45,446 nucleotides of DNA from Collinsella aerofaciens (lineage in GTDB: Bacteria; Actinomycetota; Coriobacteriia; Coriobacteriales; Coriobacteriaceae), in NCBI GenBank assembly GCA_905213325.1, contig CAJMHW010000016.1, positions 1 to 45,446 on the forward strand, given 5' to 3'. The notes beneath the pieces were generated by a model. That model was not told the origin of the DNA and made no database searches. It saw only the letters and a program-made list of their open reading frames with translations. Position numbers and translations under genes: made by a program. This document shows positions 24,540 through 34,177 of this stretch, piece after piece (positions within the stretch are counted from its first letter, which is position 1; each line of letters begins with the position of its first letter).

Positions 24540-26486
24540 TTAGCTATCGGAATGGCCAGCCGCCGCCTCGGCGCGCTCGGCATTCCATGCAACGAGTGCC
24601 TCGTGGACCGCCTTGGCAACATCGGCAGGTATGCCGCGAACTTTCGCGATCTCTTGCTCGCTCGCCGCGCGCAAACGCTTCATCGAGCCAAAATGGCGCA
24701 TAAGGGCACGTTTTCTGGTGGGTCCCACGCCTGGAACGTCATCGAGCACCGAAACCGTCATGGCTTTATCGCGCAACTCACGGTGGAACGTGATGGCAAA
24801 TCGGTGGGACTCATCGCGTACCTGTTTAATTAGATAGAGCGAAGCAGACCCGGTCGGCAGCACGACAGGAGTCTCGTCCCAAGGCACAAAAACTTCCTCG
24901 TCGGCCTTCGCCAAGCCACAAACTGGTATATCGAGCCCAAGAGCCTCAAGTTGCTTGATCGCAGCGGTCAATTGCGGCTTACCGCCATCGACAACGAGCA
25001 AATCGGGGCGCGAGCCAAAGCGCTCGTCGGCCATGCGCTCGGGAGCATAGCGTCGTCCCAAAACCTCGGACATCGACACGAAGTCGTTTGCCTCGTCCAA
25101 TTCGGCCTGAATTTTAAAACGACGGTACTGGCTCTTGTCGGCGCGCCCGTTGGTAAACACCACCATCGAGGCGACCGTAAAGGTGCCATGCAGTGTAGAG
25201 ATATCGAAGCACTCGATACGCAACGGCGGCGATGGCAGCGCCAACGCACTTTCGAGCTCCAGGAGCGCTTGATTGGTGCGGTCGTCAGCGTACCCCGTTC
25301 GCATCATGTAGCGCATGAGGGCATGGCGCGCATTTTTGGATGCCATATCGAGCAGACGGTGCTTTTCGCCACGCTGCGGCCTATGGAGATGGCAGGAACG
25401 CTCACGCTTGCCCGCAAGCCACTCCCCCAGCGCCTCCGCATCCTCAAGCTCGACGGAAAGGTTGACCTCAGCTGGAATATCAGCCGTCTCGTCGTAATAG
25501 CGCTTAAGAAAGCCCGACTGGAGCTCTTCCTCGTCAACATCAAGACCCTTGTCGAGAATGAACTCGCAGGTGCGAACTGTTCGGCCCTCGCGAACGACGA
25601 AGACGCAAGCGGCGGAGATGGTCTCCTCGCGATAGAACCCGATGACATCGATATCGACACTGGAGGGAAAAACGACTTGCTGACGATCGTCCAGACCCCT
25701 GATGACCTCCAAACGACGTTTGACGCGTGCCGCGCGCTCAAAGTCGAGCGCCTCGGCGGCATCCGTCATCTCGGAGGTCAGCTCATCGACGACATCCTTG
25801 CGATGGCCCGACAAAAAGCGCTCGACACGCTTGACGTTCTTGGCATAGTCTGCCGGGGAAATCGCGCCGACACACGCACCCGGGCCGCGCCCGACATGGT
25901 AGTCAAAGCAGGGACGCCCGTTTTGTGCGCAAATCATATTGACGATGTCTTCCTCGCCCTTGTGGGACTCGATGGTACGGCGACAACGACGCCACTCCGC
26001 ACAGGATGCAGAGCAGATGGGGATAACCTTGCGCAGCGTATCTATCGTCTCACGTGCCGCACGGCTATCGGTATAGGGTCCAAAATAGCGCGTTCCCGGC
26101 TTATGACGCTCACGCGTGTATTTGATCGCGGGATACAGGTCGCCCTTTGTAATGGCGATAAAGGGGTAGCTCTTGTCATCCTTGAGGTCGACGTTAAAGT
26201 ACGGATGGTACTGGCCGATCAGGTTGCGCTCGAGTACAAGCGCCTCATGCTCGGTTTCGACAACGATGTAGTCAAAGCTCGCCACCAGCTGCATCATCAG
26301 CGGGATCTTTTGACGCTCATCCTGCAGTGTCACGTATTGACGCATGCGGGCGCGCAGGTTTTTCGCCTTGCCCACGTAGATGACATCGCCCTTGGCATCC
26401 TTCCAAAGGTAGCATCCGGGCTGTGTGGGAACGCGCGAAACCTGCTCGGCAAGCGTTGGTATGTTGTCGTGACCGGCCACGCGCAC
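24540..26486 (-). CDS. uvrC: UvrABC excinuclease subunit C
   Basis: UvrC makes both incisions in nucleotide excision repair. The 648-residue protein has the N-terminal GIY-YIG nuclease (PGCYLWKDAKGDVIYVGKAKNL, about residues 18-39), a central UVR segment (EALDFERAARVKRRLEVIRG), the C-terminal RNase-H-like nuclease (ECFDISTLHGT; LLVVDGGKPQL) and paired helix-hairpin-helix motifs (DDVPGVGPTRKRALMRHFGS). The start is GTG directly after the murJ stop (TAG GTG), so translation is coupled to murJ; a second GTG two codons on is possible. Confidence 0.96.
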   Translation of the reverse strand: MRVAGHDNIPTLAEQVSRVPTQPGCYLWKDAKGDVIYVGKAKNLRARMRQYVTLQDERQKIPLMMQLVASFDYIVVETEHEALVLERNLIGQYHPYFNVDLKDDKSYPFIAITKGDLYPAIKYTRERHKPGTRYFGPYTDSRAARETIDTLRKVIPICSASCAEWRRCRRTIESHKGEEDIVNMICAQNGRPCFDYHVGRGPGACVGAISPADYAKNVKRVERFLSGHRKDVVDELTSEMTDAAEALDFERAARVKRRLEVIRGLDDRQQVVFPSSVDIDVIGFYREETISAACVFVVREGRTVRTCEFILDKGLDVDEEELQSGFLKRYYDETADIPAEVNLSVELEDAEALGEWLAGKRERSCHLHRPQRGEKHRLLDMASKNARHALMRYMMRTGYADDRTNQALLELESALALPSPPLRIECFDISTLHGTFTVASMVVFTNGRADKSQYRRFKIQAELDEANDFVSMSEVLGRRYAPERMADERFGSRPDLLVVDGGKPQLTAAIKQLEALGLDIPVCGLAKADEEVFVPWDETPVVLPTGSASLYLIKQVRDESHRFAITFHRELRDKAMTVSVLDDVPGVGPTRKRALMRHFGSMKRLRAASEQEIAKVRGIPADVAKAVHEALVAWNAERAEAAAGHSDS

Positions 26487-28169
26487 CTACTTGCGACGAA
26501 GCAGCGCCGAGACCTCGGGCATCTTAAGGACGACGGCAAGGCCAAAGGTAACAACAAGCGAGGCGACACCCGCAACGCAAACGTAGCCAAGAGTAATCAG
26601 AATCGAGCCGCCAAGTGCCCCGACAAAGTGTTCAAGCGCCCACATGACGCCGGCGCCTGCGGCAGCACCTAGGCCACCGAGCAAAAGGCCAAAGAAACCG
26701 CCATGTAGGATAGATTTGACCTGAAGGCCACGCAGGCGACGACGCAGCCACCACAGCGAACAGCCGACCAAGATCACGTAGTCGACGACATACGAAAGCG
26801 CGATTGCCGGCATACCGAAGCCCAGCACAACGCCAAACAGCAGAACCGAGCCGGCCTGGCCGATGGCGGAATACAGGCAATAGCGGCTATAGGGCTTCAT
26901 GTCGAGCAAGGCAGAGAAGCTCTTCTGCATCAACACGACCACGCCGTAGAGCGGCAGCGAGAGCGCCAGGTAGACAAGGTACTCGGACACCAGCGCCACG
27001 CCGGATTCATCGAACTTGCCAGCACAGTAGATCATATTGAGCGGACGTGCGAAGACAATCAGGTACAGTGCGAACGGAATCAGGAAGAACAGCATCTGGG
27101 CGACGCCACGCGAAATGCCCGTGCGAACGCTGTCGTAATCCTTCTCCTGTGCGTCATGAGAGAGCTCGGTATAGAGCGCCGTCGAAAGCGAGGCGGCAAT
27201 CAGCGCGTAGGGCAGCGTGTACCACAGGCGCGCATAGGCGATGACGGAAGGACCCGTCTCGGGCTGGACCACCAGCGCGGCAGCGTTGGTGATAGAAGTC
27301 GAGACAAACATGCACACCGTGGCGAGCAGCGTCGGGATACCGAGCGCAATCGTCTGGCGCAGCGCGGGGTCCTTAAAGTCGATATGGATATGGGGATGCA
27401 CGCCGTGCTTGCCAAGCGCGGGAATCTGACATGCCATCTGAACAAAGACACCGAGGGTCGTACCGGCCGCAATCAAGATGATGCCGGCACGTTCGCCAAA
27501 CTGTGCGGACACGGGCGCAAAACCCATAAAGCTCGCAATGACGATCACATTGTTGAGGACCGGGGCAAACGTCGACCAGAAGTAGTCGCGGTGTGCGTTG
27601 AGAACGCCCGAGAACACCGAGCCCAAACCATAAAACAGAATCTGGATGGCAAAGAAACGGAACATGAACGCAGCGGTATCCATGCTGCCGCCGTCACCCG
27701 AAAGGAACGATTGCGTCCAGATAAAGCCCGGGGCGAACACGGTCCCCAGCAACGAAATGCCACCCAGCACCAAAAGCAGAATGCCGAGCAGGTTGCCCAC
27801 GTACTCGTTCGAGGCCTTGCGACCCTGCTCACGCCTCACGCCCATGTACACGGGCAAAAACGCCGTCACGAGCATGCCGCCCATCACGAGTTCGTAGAGC
27901 ATATTGGGCAGGTTGTTGGCGACCTGATAGGAGGACGAGAGTAGCGACATGCCGATAGCGGCCGCCATTGCCCACGTGCGGATAAAACCGGTGACGCGAG
28001 ACACGATGGTCAGGATGGTCATAAGCCCGGCGGAACGACCAACCGTGGAGTAGTCCGACGAGCCCATGTCGTCAGTGTCATCTCGCGACGAAGAAGCTTC
28101 GGATGAGGGTGTCTGAGGCGCAGATTCTTTTGCAAAATGAGCTCCGCGCTTCAATTCTTCCTGCGGCAT
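26487..28169 (-). CDS. murJ: Lipid II flippase MurJ (MviN family)
   Basis: This 560-residue polytopic membrane protein has about 14 hydrophobic helices and moves the peptidoglycan precursor lipid II across the membrane. After an extra hydrophilic N-terminal tail of about 40 residues it has the family start (RSAGLMTILTIVSRVTGFIR) and the conserved YELVMGGMLVTAFLPVY segment. GAGAGGA about eight bases before the ATG supports the start. It lies three bases after the YbaK-type gene and directly before uvrC, so the three form one transcript. Confidence 0.93.
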   Translation of the reverse strand: MPQEELKRGAHFAKESAPQTPSSEASSSRDDTDDMGSSDYSTVGRSAGLMTILTIVSRVTGFIRTWAMAAAIGMSLLSSSYQVANNLPNMLYELVMGGMLVTAFLPVYMGVRREQGRKASNEYVGNLLGILLLVLGGISLLGTVFAPGFIWTQSFLSGDGGSMDTAAFMFRFFAIQILFYGLGSVFSGVLNAHRDYFWSTFAPVLNNVIVIASFMGFAPVSAQFGERAGIILIAAGTTLGVFVQMACQIPALGKHGVHPHIHIDFKDPALRQTIALGIPTLLATVCMFVSTSITNAAALVVQPETGPSVIAYARLWYTLPYALIAASLSTALYTELSHDAQEKDYDSVRTGISRGVAQMLFFLIPFALYLIVFARPLNMIYCAGKFDESGVALVSEYLVYLALSLPLYGVVVLMQKSFSALLDMKPYSRYCLYSAIGQAGSVLLFGVVLGFGMPAIALSYVVDYVILVGCSLWWLRRRLRGLQVKSILHGGFFGLLLGGLGAAAGAGVMWALEHFVGALGGSILITLGYVCVAGVASLVVTFGLAVVLKMPEVSALLRRK

Positions 28170-28172
28170 CGC

Positions 28173-28673
28173 TCAGTCCTCTCTCGTAATCGCGGCAACC
28201 GTCGCCCCGCAAAATGCAATTAAATCATCGGGTGCAAGCTCGAGCTGATAACCACGCTTGCCTCCCGAAATAAAAATGGTATCCCAAAGGACACATGTCT
28301 CATCAATGAGCGTCCGGTAGCGTTTTTTCATACCGACCGGGCTGCAGCCGCCGCGAACGTAGCCAGTCGCCGCAAGCAAATCCTTCACATGCATCATGGC
28401 CAAGGACTTCTCCCCCGCGGCACGCGCGGCGGACTTTAGATCGAGCTCGTCGGCAACAGGGATACAGCACACGACATAGTCGTTGGACGGTGTCACGCAG
28501 ACCAAAGTCTTAAATCCTTGACCGGGCTCCTCGCCAAGCTGCTCCGAAATCGCGACACCCAGGCCCACCGACTCATCACCATCGTCTTCGTACGTATGTA
28601 GAACATAGGAAATGCCGGCGCTTTCCAGCTCGCGCATCGCATTGGTTTTTGGCGTCTTTACAGCCTTTGCCAT
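28173..28673 (-). CDS. ybaK: YbaK/EbsC-type Cys-tRNA(Pro) deacylase
   Basis: This 166-residue cytoplasmic editing protein of the YbaK/ProX superfamily hydrolyses mischarged Cys-tRNA(Pro). The family segments KTNAMRELESAGISYVLHTY (about 9-28), the conserved lysine region GFKTLVCV, and GYVRGGCSPVGMKKRYRTLID are all present; the GxxxP motif with the following basic residues forms the active pocket. The start at 28673 (MAKAVKTPKTN) has AAAGGA six bases upstream. The family assignment is firm; other superfamily members edit other tRNAs, so the substrate is inferred. Confidence 0.9.
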   Translation of the reverse strand: MAKAVKTPKTNAMRELESAGISYVLHTYEDDGDESVGLGVAISEQLGEEPGQGFKTLVCVTPSNDYVVCCIPVADELDLKSAARAAGEKSLAMMHVKDLLAATGYVRGGCSPVGMKKRYRTLIDETCVLWDTIFISGGKRGYQLELAPDDLIAFCGATVAAITRED

Positions 28674-28754
28674 GACATATCCTTTCCCTCGCATTCGGAC
28701 GCAAGGATTAAGTATATGTCCAATTCGGCTGCATACGTCACTTCGGCACAGCAA

Positions 28755-28785
28755 GCGCCATCGAATCACAAGGAGTCGATGGCGC
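28755..28785 (-). terminator. Hairpin between uvrA and ybaK
   Basis: GCGCCATCGA (28755-28764) and TCGATGGCGC (28776-28785) form a perfect 10-bp stem with an 11-base loop, 20 bp past the uvrA stop. The following transcript bases are CTTGCTG, so it is a weak terminator or a 3'-end protecting hairpin. Confidence 0.55.
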
Positions 28786-28805
28786 CCATAAACTGAATCG
28801 CCTAT

Positions 28806-31685
28806 TTATTGAGCATCAAGTTGAGCCTGACGCTCCCGGTCACGCCTGAGCAACGGCGCCAAAAACTTGCCCGTATAACTCTGCGGACAGTCCGCAACCT
28901 GCTCCGGTGTGCCCGAAACCACGACGGTTCCGCCGCCGTTACCGCCCTCGGGACCCATATCGATCAGGCGGTCGGCAACCTTGATGACATCAAGGTTGTG
29001 CTCAATCACCAGCACCGTGTTGCCCGCATCGACCAAACGCTGCAGCACATCGAGCAGCTGGCGGACGTCCTCAAAATGAAGACCGGTCGTCGGCTCGTCC
29101 AAAATATAGAACGTCTTGCCCGTCTGGCGTCGATGAAGCTCCTTGGCGAGCTTCACACGCTGCGCCTCGCCGCCCGAGAGCGTCGTGGCGGGCTGGCCCA
29201 GGCTCACGTAGCCTAAGCCTACATCGTACAGCGTCTGGAGCTTGCGCTTAATCTGCGGGATATTCCCAAAGAAGGCCAGCGCCTCGGTGACGCTCATGTC
29301 GAGCACGTCCGAGATGGTCTTGCCACGGTAGGTGACCTCGAGTGTCTCGCGGTTGTAGCGTTTACCGCCGCAAACTTCGCAGGGGACGTAGATATCGGGA
29401 AGGAAGTGCATCTCGATCTTGATCTGCCCGTCGCCCTTGCACGCCTCACAGCGCCCGCCACTCACATTAAAGGAGAAACGACCCGGCGAGTAGCCGCGCG
29501 CCTTCGACTCCGGCGTACTCGCAAACAGTGCGCGAAGATCATCCCACAGGCCGATATAGGTAGCAGGGTTGGAACGCGGCGTACGGCCAATCGGCGACTG
29601 GTCGATATCGATAACCTTATCGATACACTCAATGCCCTCGATTTTCTTATACGGACCCACAGGGCGCGTCGAGCGGTGAATGGCATTCGTAAGGGCAGGC
29701 GCAATGGTGTCGGTAACCAGGGAGCTCTTGCCCGATCCCGACACGCCGGTAACAACCGTAAGCGTACCAAACTCGATCTTGGCAGTAACGTTTTTGAGGT
29801 TGTTGGCTCGAGCGCCCGTAATTTTAAGGCAGCCGCGACCGGGCTTGCGCCGTTCATCAGGCACCCGAATCATTCGTTTGCCGGTCAGGTAAGCGCCCGT
29901 CATCGACTCAGGACACGCCATGATATCAGCAGGCGTTCCCGCCGCGACTACGTGCCCGCCGTTGACACCGGCGCCGGGCCCCATGTCGATCACGTAGTCG
30001 GCGGCACGGATTGTATCCTCGTCGTGTTCGACAACGATAACGGTATTGCCGATATCGCGCAGGCGCTCGAGCGTCTTAATCAGGCGCTCGTTGTCACGCT
30101 GATGAAGACCGATCGAGGGCTCGTCCAGAATATAGAGCACGCCCATGAGACCCGCGCCGATCTGCGTTGCCAGTCGAATACGCTGCGCCTCGCCACCGGA
30201 AAGCGTCGCCGAGGCACGATCGAGCGTCAGATAGTCGAGTCCAACATCGACCAGAAAACGCAAGCGCTCCAGGATTTCCTTGACGATACGGCCGCCGATA
30301 AACTGTTGGCGCTCGGTGAGTTCCAGGCCCTCAAAAAACTCGAGCGATTCACGGCACGACAGGCAACAAACCTCGTAAATGGACTTGCCGCCCACGGTGA
30401 CGGCAAGCATCTCGGAGCGCAAACGAGCGCCGTGGCAGGTCGAGCACGGCTCCTCGCGAATGTACTTCTCCAGGCGCGCCTTGGTGTTCTCGTTCGTCGT
30501 CTCGGTATAGCGTTCGTACAGGATGTTGCGAACGCCCGAAAACTTGGTATCCCACTGGCTGCGACGCCCATCGAGCTTTTGATAGTCGACCGAAATCTTC
30601 GTGTCGCCCATGCCATCCAAAAACGCACGACGCACGCGAGGGGGCAAGTCCCCCCACGGCGTATCGGCGCTCACCTTAAAGTGTTTGCAGACCGCAGCAA
30701 AAATCTGCGGATAGTAGTTCGAATTGCCAAACAGGCTACCAAAGACTCCGTCGGCAATGGACTTCGAGGGATCCTCAATCAGCGCCTCGGCATCAACGGT
30801 TTTCTTAAAGCCCAGGCCGTCGCACTCAGGACATGCGCCATAGGGAGCGTTGAACGAAAAGTCGCGGGGTTGTAGGTCGTCGATGGAGTGCCCGTGCTCC
30901 GGGCATGCCAGAGCCAACGAATACTCCAGTAGCTCGCCCTCGGTCCCCTCGGGAGCGTCGCGATCGGGCAGCATGTATACGTTCACATTACCGTGCGCCA
31001 AGGCAGTCGCCTGTTCAACAGACTCGGCGATACGGCCCAGAGAATTCTCACGGATCACGATGCGGTCGACTACGACCTCGATATCGTGTTTGAACTTCTT
31101 GTCCAGATCGATCGGATCATCGAGCGAGCGCACTTCGCCGTCGACACGCACGCGGCTAAAGCCCTCGGCGCGAAGGTCCTCAAACAGTTTGGTGTACTCG
31201 CCTTTTCGCCCGCGCACCACCGGTGCCAGCACAAACGCGCGGCGACCCTCCCCCGCCGCCAAGACTTTGTCGGCAACCTGGTCGGTCGTCTGGCGCTCAA
31301 TGACGCGGCCGCATTCGGGACAGTGCGGGGTGCCCACACGGGCGAACAGCAGGCGCAGATAGTCATAAATCTCGGTTACGGTGCCAACCGTCGAGCGAGG
31401 GTTTTTAGACGTCGTCTTTTGGTCGATCGACACCGCCGGCGAAAGGCCGTCGATTGAATCCAAGTCGGGTTTGTCCATCTGGCCCAAGAACTGGCGCGCA
31501 TAGCTCGAAAGACTCTCGACGTATCGACGCTGGCCCTCGGCATAGATAGTGTCAAATGCCAGCGAACTCTTGCCCGAGCCAGAAAGACCGGTAATGACCA
31601 CGAGTTGGTCACGCGGAATGGAAACATCGATATCACGGAGGTTGTGCTCACGAGCGCCGCGAATAACGATAGAAGAATCAGACAT
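28806..31685 (-). CDS. uvrA: UvrABC excinuclease subunit A
   Basis: This 959-residue ABC-type ATPase recognises damage and loads UvrB. The first Walker A motif GLSGSGKS is at residues 33-40, and a second (GVSGSGKS) lies in the C-terminal half. Each half has an LSGGEAQR signature. Zinc modules are visible as ACPECDGLG, PCSTCHGARL and the paired CEACKGDG / CEVCGGKRYN. The start at 31685 (MSDSSIVIRGAREHNLRDID) follows AAGGAG; an in-frame extension upstream has no homology. It is transcribed away from the LtaS-like gene, with 193 bp between the two starts. Confidence 0.97.
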   Translation of the reverse strand: MSDSSIVIRGAREHNLRDIDVSIPRDQLVVITGLSGSGKSSLAFDTIYAEGQRRYVESLSSYARQFLGQMDKPDLDSIDGLSPAVSIDQKTTSKNPRSTVGTVTEIYDYLRLLFARVGTPHCPECGRVIERQTTDQVADKVLAAGEGRRAFVLAPVVRGRKGEYTKLFEDLRAEGFSRVRVDGEVRSLDDPIDLDKKFKHDIEVVVDRIVIRENSLGRIAESVEQATALAHGNVNVYMLPDRDAPEGTEGELLEYSLALACPEHGHSIDDLQPRDFSFNAPYGACPECDGLGFKKTVDAEALIEDPSKSIADGVFGSLFGNSNYYPQIFAAVCKHFKVSADTPWGDLPPRVRRAFLDGMGDTKISVDYQKLDGRRSQWDTKFSGVRNILYERYTETTNENTKARLEKYIREEPCSTCHGARLRSEMLAVTVGGKSIYEVCCLSCRESLEFFEGLELTERQQFIGGRIVKEILERLRFLVDVGLDYLTLDRASATLSGGEAQRIRLATQIGAGLMGVLYILDEPSIGLHQRDNERLIKTLERLRDIGNTVIVVEHDEDTIRAADYVIDMGPGAGVNGGHVVAAGTPADIMACPESMTGAYLTGKRMIRVPDERRKPGRGCLKITGARANNLKNVTAKIEFGTLTVVTGVSGSGKSSLVTDTIAPALTNAIHRSTRPVGPYKKIEGIECIDKVIDIDQSPIGRTPRSNPATYIGLWDDLRALFASTPESKARGYSPGRFSFNVSGGRCEACKGDGQIKIEMHFLPDIYVPCEVCGGKRYNRETLEVTYRGKTISDVLDMSVTEALAFFGNIPQIKRKLQTLYDVGLGYVSLGQPATTLSGGEAQRVKLAKELHRRQTGKTFYILDEPTTGLHFEDVRQLLDVLQRLVDAGNTVLVIEHNLDVIKVADRLIDMGPEGGNGGGTVVVSGTPEQVADCPQSYTGKFLAPLLRRDRERQAQLDAQ

Positions 31686-31828
31686 GGAAGCTCCTTGCCT
31701 CCTATTGCATCGAATCATACTGTCGATGAGTTTAGCGCACTCGACGCGCACAGATGTTCGTAATACAAGATTCGCAGACCTTTAGCTTTGCGTATCGGGT
31801 GCTTTGTTTCTCGAAATGTCGTGGAAAG

Positions 31829-31866
31829 GTTACAGTAATCTACTACTGAACTTAATTTGCTGTAAC
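31829..31866. promoter_or_regulatory. Inverted repeat before the LtaS-like gene
   Basis: GTTACAG (31829-31835) and CTGTAAC (31860-31866) are perfect inverted 7-mers separated by 24 bases, ending 12 bp before the start codon. They could be paired operator half-sites or a leader hairpin that masks the ribosome site (GAGGA). No strong promoter boxes were found in the divergent region 31686-31878. Confidence 0.35.
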
Positions 31867-31878
31867 AGAGGAACGTCC

Positions 31879-34032
31879 ATGACCGAAGATATCCCCCTTG
31901 AAATCACTTCGAGCGACATGGCCAATCTGCCCATATTCATCGCCGTCCTTATCGTGGCCACCGTCGTCGTGCGCGTGTATTTTTCAATCAAACACAATGA
32001 AAAGCCGCCCATTGCCCGCGTCTTTTGGTGCGCGACGCTCCTCATCCCGCTCGGCATGGTAGCTGCATGGATTACGAATCAATTGCTCGTAAATGAGGAC
32101 AATTCCCTATGGGTCCTTTCTTATTCGGCGCTCGGTGCTACCGCCGTCATACTTCTTGTCGAGCCCTTGGTTTCGGGACTTATCGACCAAACCGATCTTG
32201 CGACGGGAACGGTTGCCTGTATTTGCCGTGACATCCTTGTCATCGCCGCTGTTTCAGCGCTCTCGTTCGTTTCACTCGAAATTGCCTGTAACGAAACGTT
32301 CTATCGCATTCCCGCCAACTCATTCGGGTTTTCCGTCGGGCTGCTCGCGACGGTTCTGCTCTCCCTTTATTTGCTGGGACAGCGTCATGGAGGCGTCATG
32401 GCCCTCGTGCCCGTCGCCTGTTGCATCCTTGGCATTGCCGAGCACTTCGTCATAACGTTTAAAGGCGAGGCCATCCTGCCAAGCGATATCTTGGCCCTTG
32501 GCACCGCAATGGAAGTGAGCGAGGGATACGAGTTTACCTTTACCGCCGGAATCGTAACCTCTCTAGCCCTGCTGGAGATTTCCCTGGGGCTTCTTTCGCT
32601 TATCCGACCGAGAAAGCTCCGTACGCCCACCCATGTCTTCCCCGCAATCGCCGCTAACCTCTGCGCTTTTCTGCTAGTGACCGTTGTGGGGCTCTCGGGC
32701 TTTTCCAGCATCGACTTGGAGCAGGCGCTGAATTTTGGATTTGACCGTTGGCAGCCCATCACCACGTATGCGTCTCAGGGTTTTATCACTTCGTTCACCG
32801 AAATGGTCAACGAGTTGCCCATTGAGAAGCCCGAAGACTATACGCCCGATGAGGCGCAGAGCATCGAGCAGGAGCTCGCCGCCACCTACGACAGCACGTA
32901 TGGCTCGAGCGAGCAGCGCGCGGCGGCCATTGCCCAGTTCAATGAAATCAAGCCGACGATTGTTGCCGTCATGAATGAGAGTTTTAGCGACCTTTCGTGC
33001 TTTGAGCAGCTCCAGGCGGCCGGGTACACCGGCCCCGCATTCTACAACTCGCTTCCCGACACACTTGTTCGCGGCACCATGCTCGCTTCGGTCGCCGGTG
33101 GCGGAACGGCGAACTCCGAATTCGAATTTTTGACCGGAGCGACAACGGCCTTTGTTGGATTGGGCAAAATCCCCTATCAGCTGTATCAGATGAATGGCGT
33201 CAACAGCCTGGCAAAGGACCTTAAAGAGCTTGGGTATACCGCTACGGCTATGCACCCGCAAAACCCCGTCAACTACCATCGAGATAAAATCTATCAGCAG
33301 CTGGGCTTTGGAGACTTTCTTTCAATCGGCGATTTCGAAGGTGCGTCCTATTACCATGCCGGCGTATGCGACTACGTCACCTACGACAAGATACTCGACC
33401 TGCTTAGAACCGACGAAGCCCCGCAGTTCATCTTTGACGTCACGATGCAAAATCACGGCGGCTACGACTATGGCACCGTTCCCGCCGAGGAGCTGACAAA
33501 CTATTGGGTTGAGGGAGCCAGCGAGGGTGCCAATAGCGCGCTCAACACCTATCTTACCTGCATCAACGCATCCGACCGGGACCTCGAGTACTTTATCAAC
33601 GAGCTCCGCAATATCGGCAGACCGGTTGTCCTTGTCTTTTTTGGCGACCATCAGCCGAGCGCCGCAACGACTCTCAACGACGAGCTGTACCCCCAGGAAG
33701 ATACGGCAAGCCACGCTTTCCGTATCTATCAGTCGACATATTTTGTCTGGGCTAACTATGAAATCGCCGGCAATACCGAGCTCAACGTCTACGACACCGT
33801 CGGGGCAAACGAGATTGCAGCCATTACCCTTAATAAGATCGGCGCCCCGCTCACCGACTATCAAAAGGCTCTGCTTGCAACAAGGTCAGATGTGCCCACC
33901 ATCAATGTCGCCGGCTACCTTGGTGCCGACGGGCTGCGCTACGACTTGGAATCTGAAGACAGCCCATACGCCTCGACGATCGACAAGCTGCAGCGCATGC
34001 AATACCTCGAGTTCGCCAGCAAAGTTCAGTAA
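31879..34032 (+). CDS. LtaS-like membrane phosphoglycerol transferase / sulfatase-fold protein
   Basis: This 717-residue protein has an N-terminal membrane domain (about six or seven hydrophobic helices, residues 12-290) and an extracellular sulfatase-fold domain (about 335-690). Metal and catalytic landmarks are NESFSD, a Thr nucleophile candidate Thr410 in GGGTANSEFEFLTG, MQNHGGYDY and FFGDHQPS, as in lipoteichoic acid synthases and phosphoglycerol transferases. The start at 31879 has GAGGA seven bases upstream. It would transfer phosphoglycerol groups to a lipid or glycan outside the membrane, but the polymer is unknown; no teichoic-acid genes are adjacent and the gene appears to be transcribed alone. 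Confidence 0.87.
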   Translation: MTEDIPLEITSSDMANLPIFIAVLIVATVVVRVYFSIKHNEKPPIARVFWCATLLIPLGMVAAWITNQLLVNEDNSLWVLSYSALGATAVILLVEPLVSGLIDQTDLATGTVACICRDILVIAAVSALSFVSLEIACNETFYRIPANSFGFSVGLLATVLLSLYLLGQRHGGVMALVPVACCILGIAEHFVITFKGEAILPSDILALGTAMEVSEGYEFTFTAGIVTSLALLEISLGLLSLIRPRKLRTPTHVFPAIAANLCAFLLVTVVGLSGFSSIDLEQALNFGFDRWQPITTYASQGFITSFTEMVNELPIEKPEDYTPDEAQSIEQELAATYDSTYGSSEQRAAAIAQFNEIKPTIVAVMNESFSDLSCFEQLQAAGYTGPAFYNSLPDTLVRGTMLASVAGGGTANSEFEFLTGATTAFVGLGKIPYQLYQMNGVNSLAKDLKELGYTATAMHPQNPVNYHRDKIYQQLGFGDFLSIGDFEGASYYHAGVCDYVTYDKILDLLRTDEAPQFIFDVTMQNHGGYDYGTVPAEELTNYWVEGASEGANSALNTYLTCINASDRDLEYFINELRNIGRPVVLVFFGDHQPSAATTLNDELYPQEDTASHAFRIYQSTYFVWANYEIAGNTELNVYDTVGANEIAAITLNKIGAPLTDYQKALLATRSDVPTINVAGYLGADGLRYDLESEDSPYASTIDKLQRMQYLEFASKVQ

Positions 34033-34092
34033 GCCCGCCCATTCGCTTGGACCCATCGTATTGCAAGCACGCTCGGCCCAAATGCATCGCAA

Positions 34093-34122
34093 ATGACTCC
34101 CGCTCGCAAACGAGGGTACAAT
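34093..34122 (+). promoter_or_regulatory. Candidate promoter of mrp
   Basis: ATGACT (34093-34098) and TACAAT (34117-34122) are separated by 18 bases and match the sigma-70-type consensus at four and five of six positions. The start codon of mrp is 56 bp further on, and the leader contains a small GGGGC/GCCCC hairpin (34142-34155). Confidence 0.5.
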
Positions 34123-34177
34123 GACGCTCGTGTCACATCACGGGGCTCCGGCCCCAACATATACAAAGGAGTCATAC

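Noticed and set aside
34142..34155. GGGGC/GCCCC hairpin before mrp as a riboswitch
   Set aside because: It is a single 5-bp stem with no conserved aptamer features, so it is too small to call.
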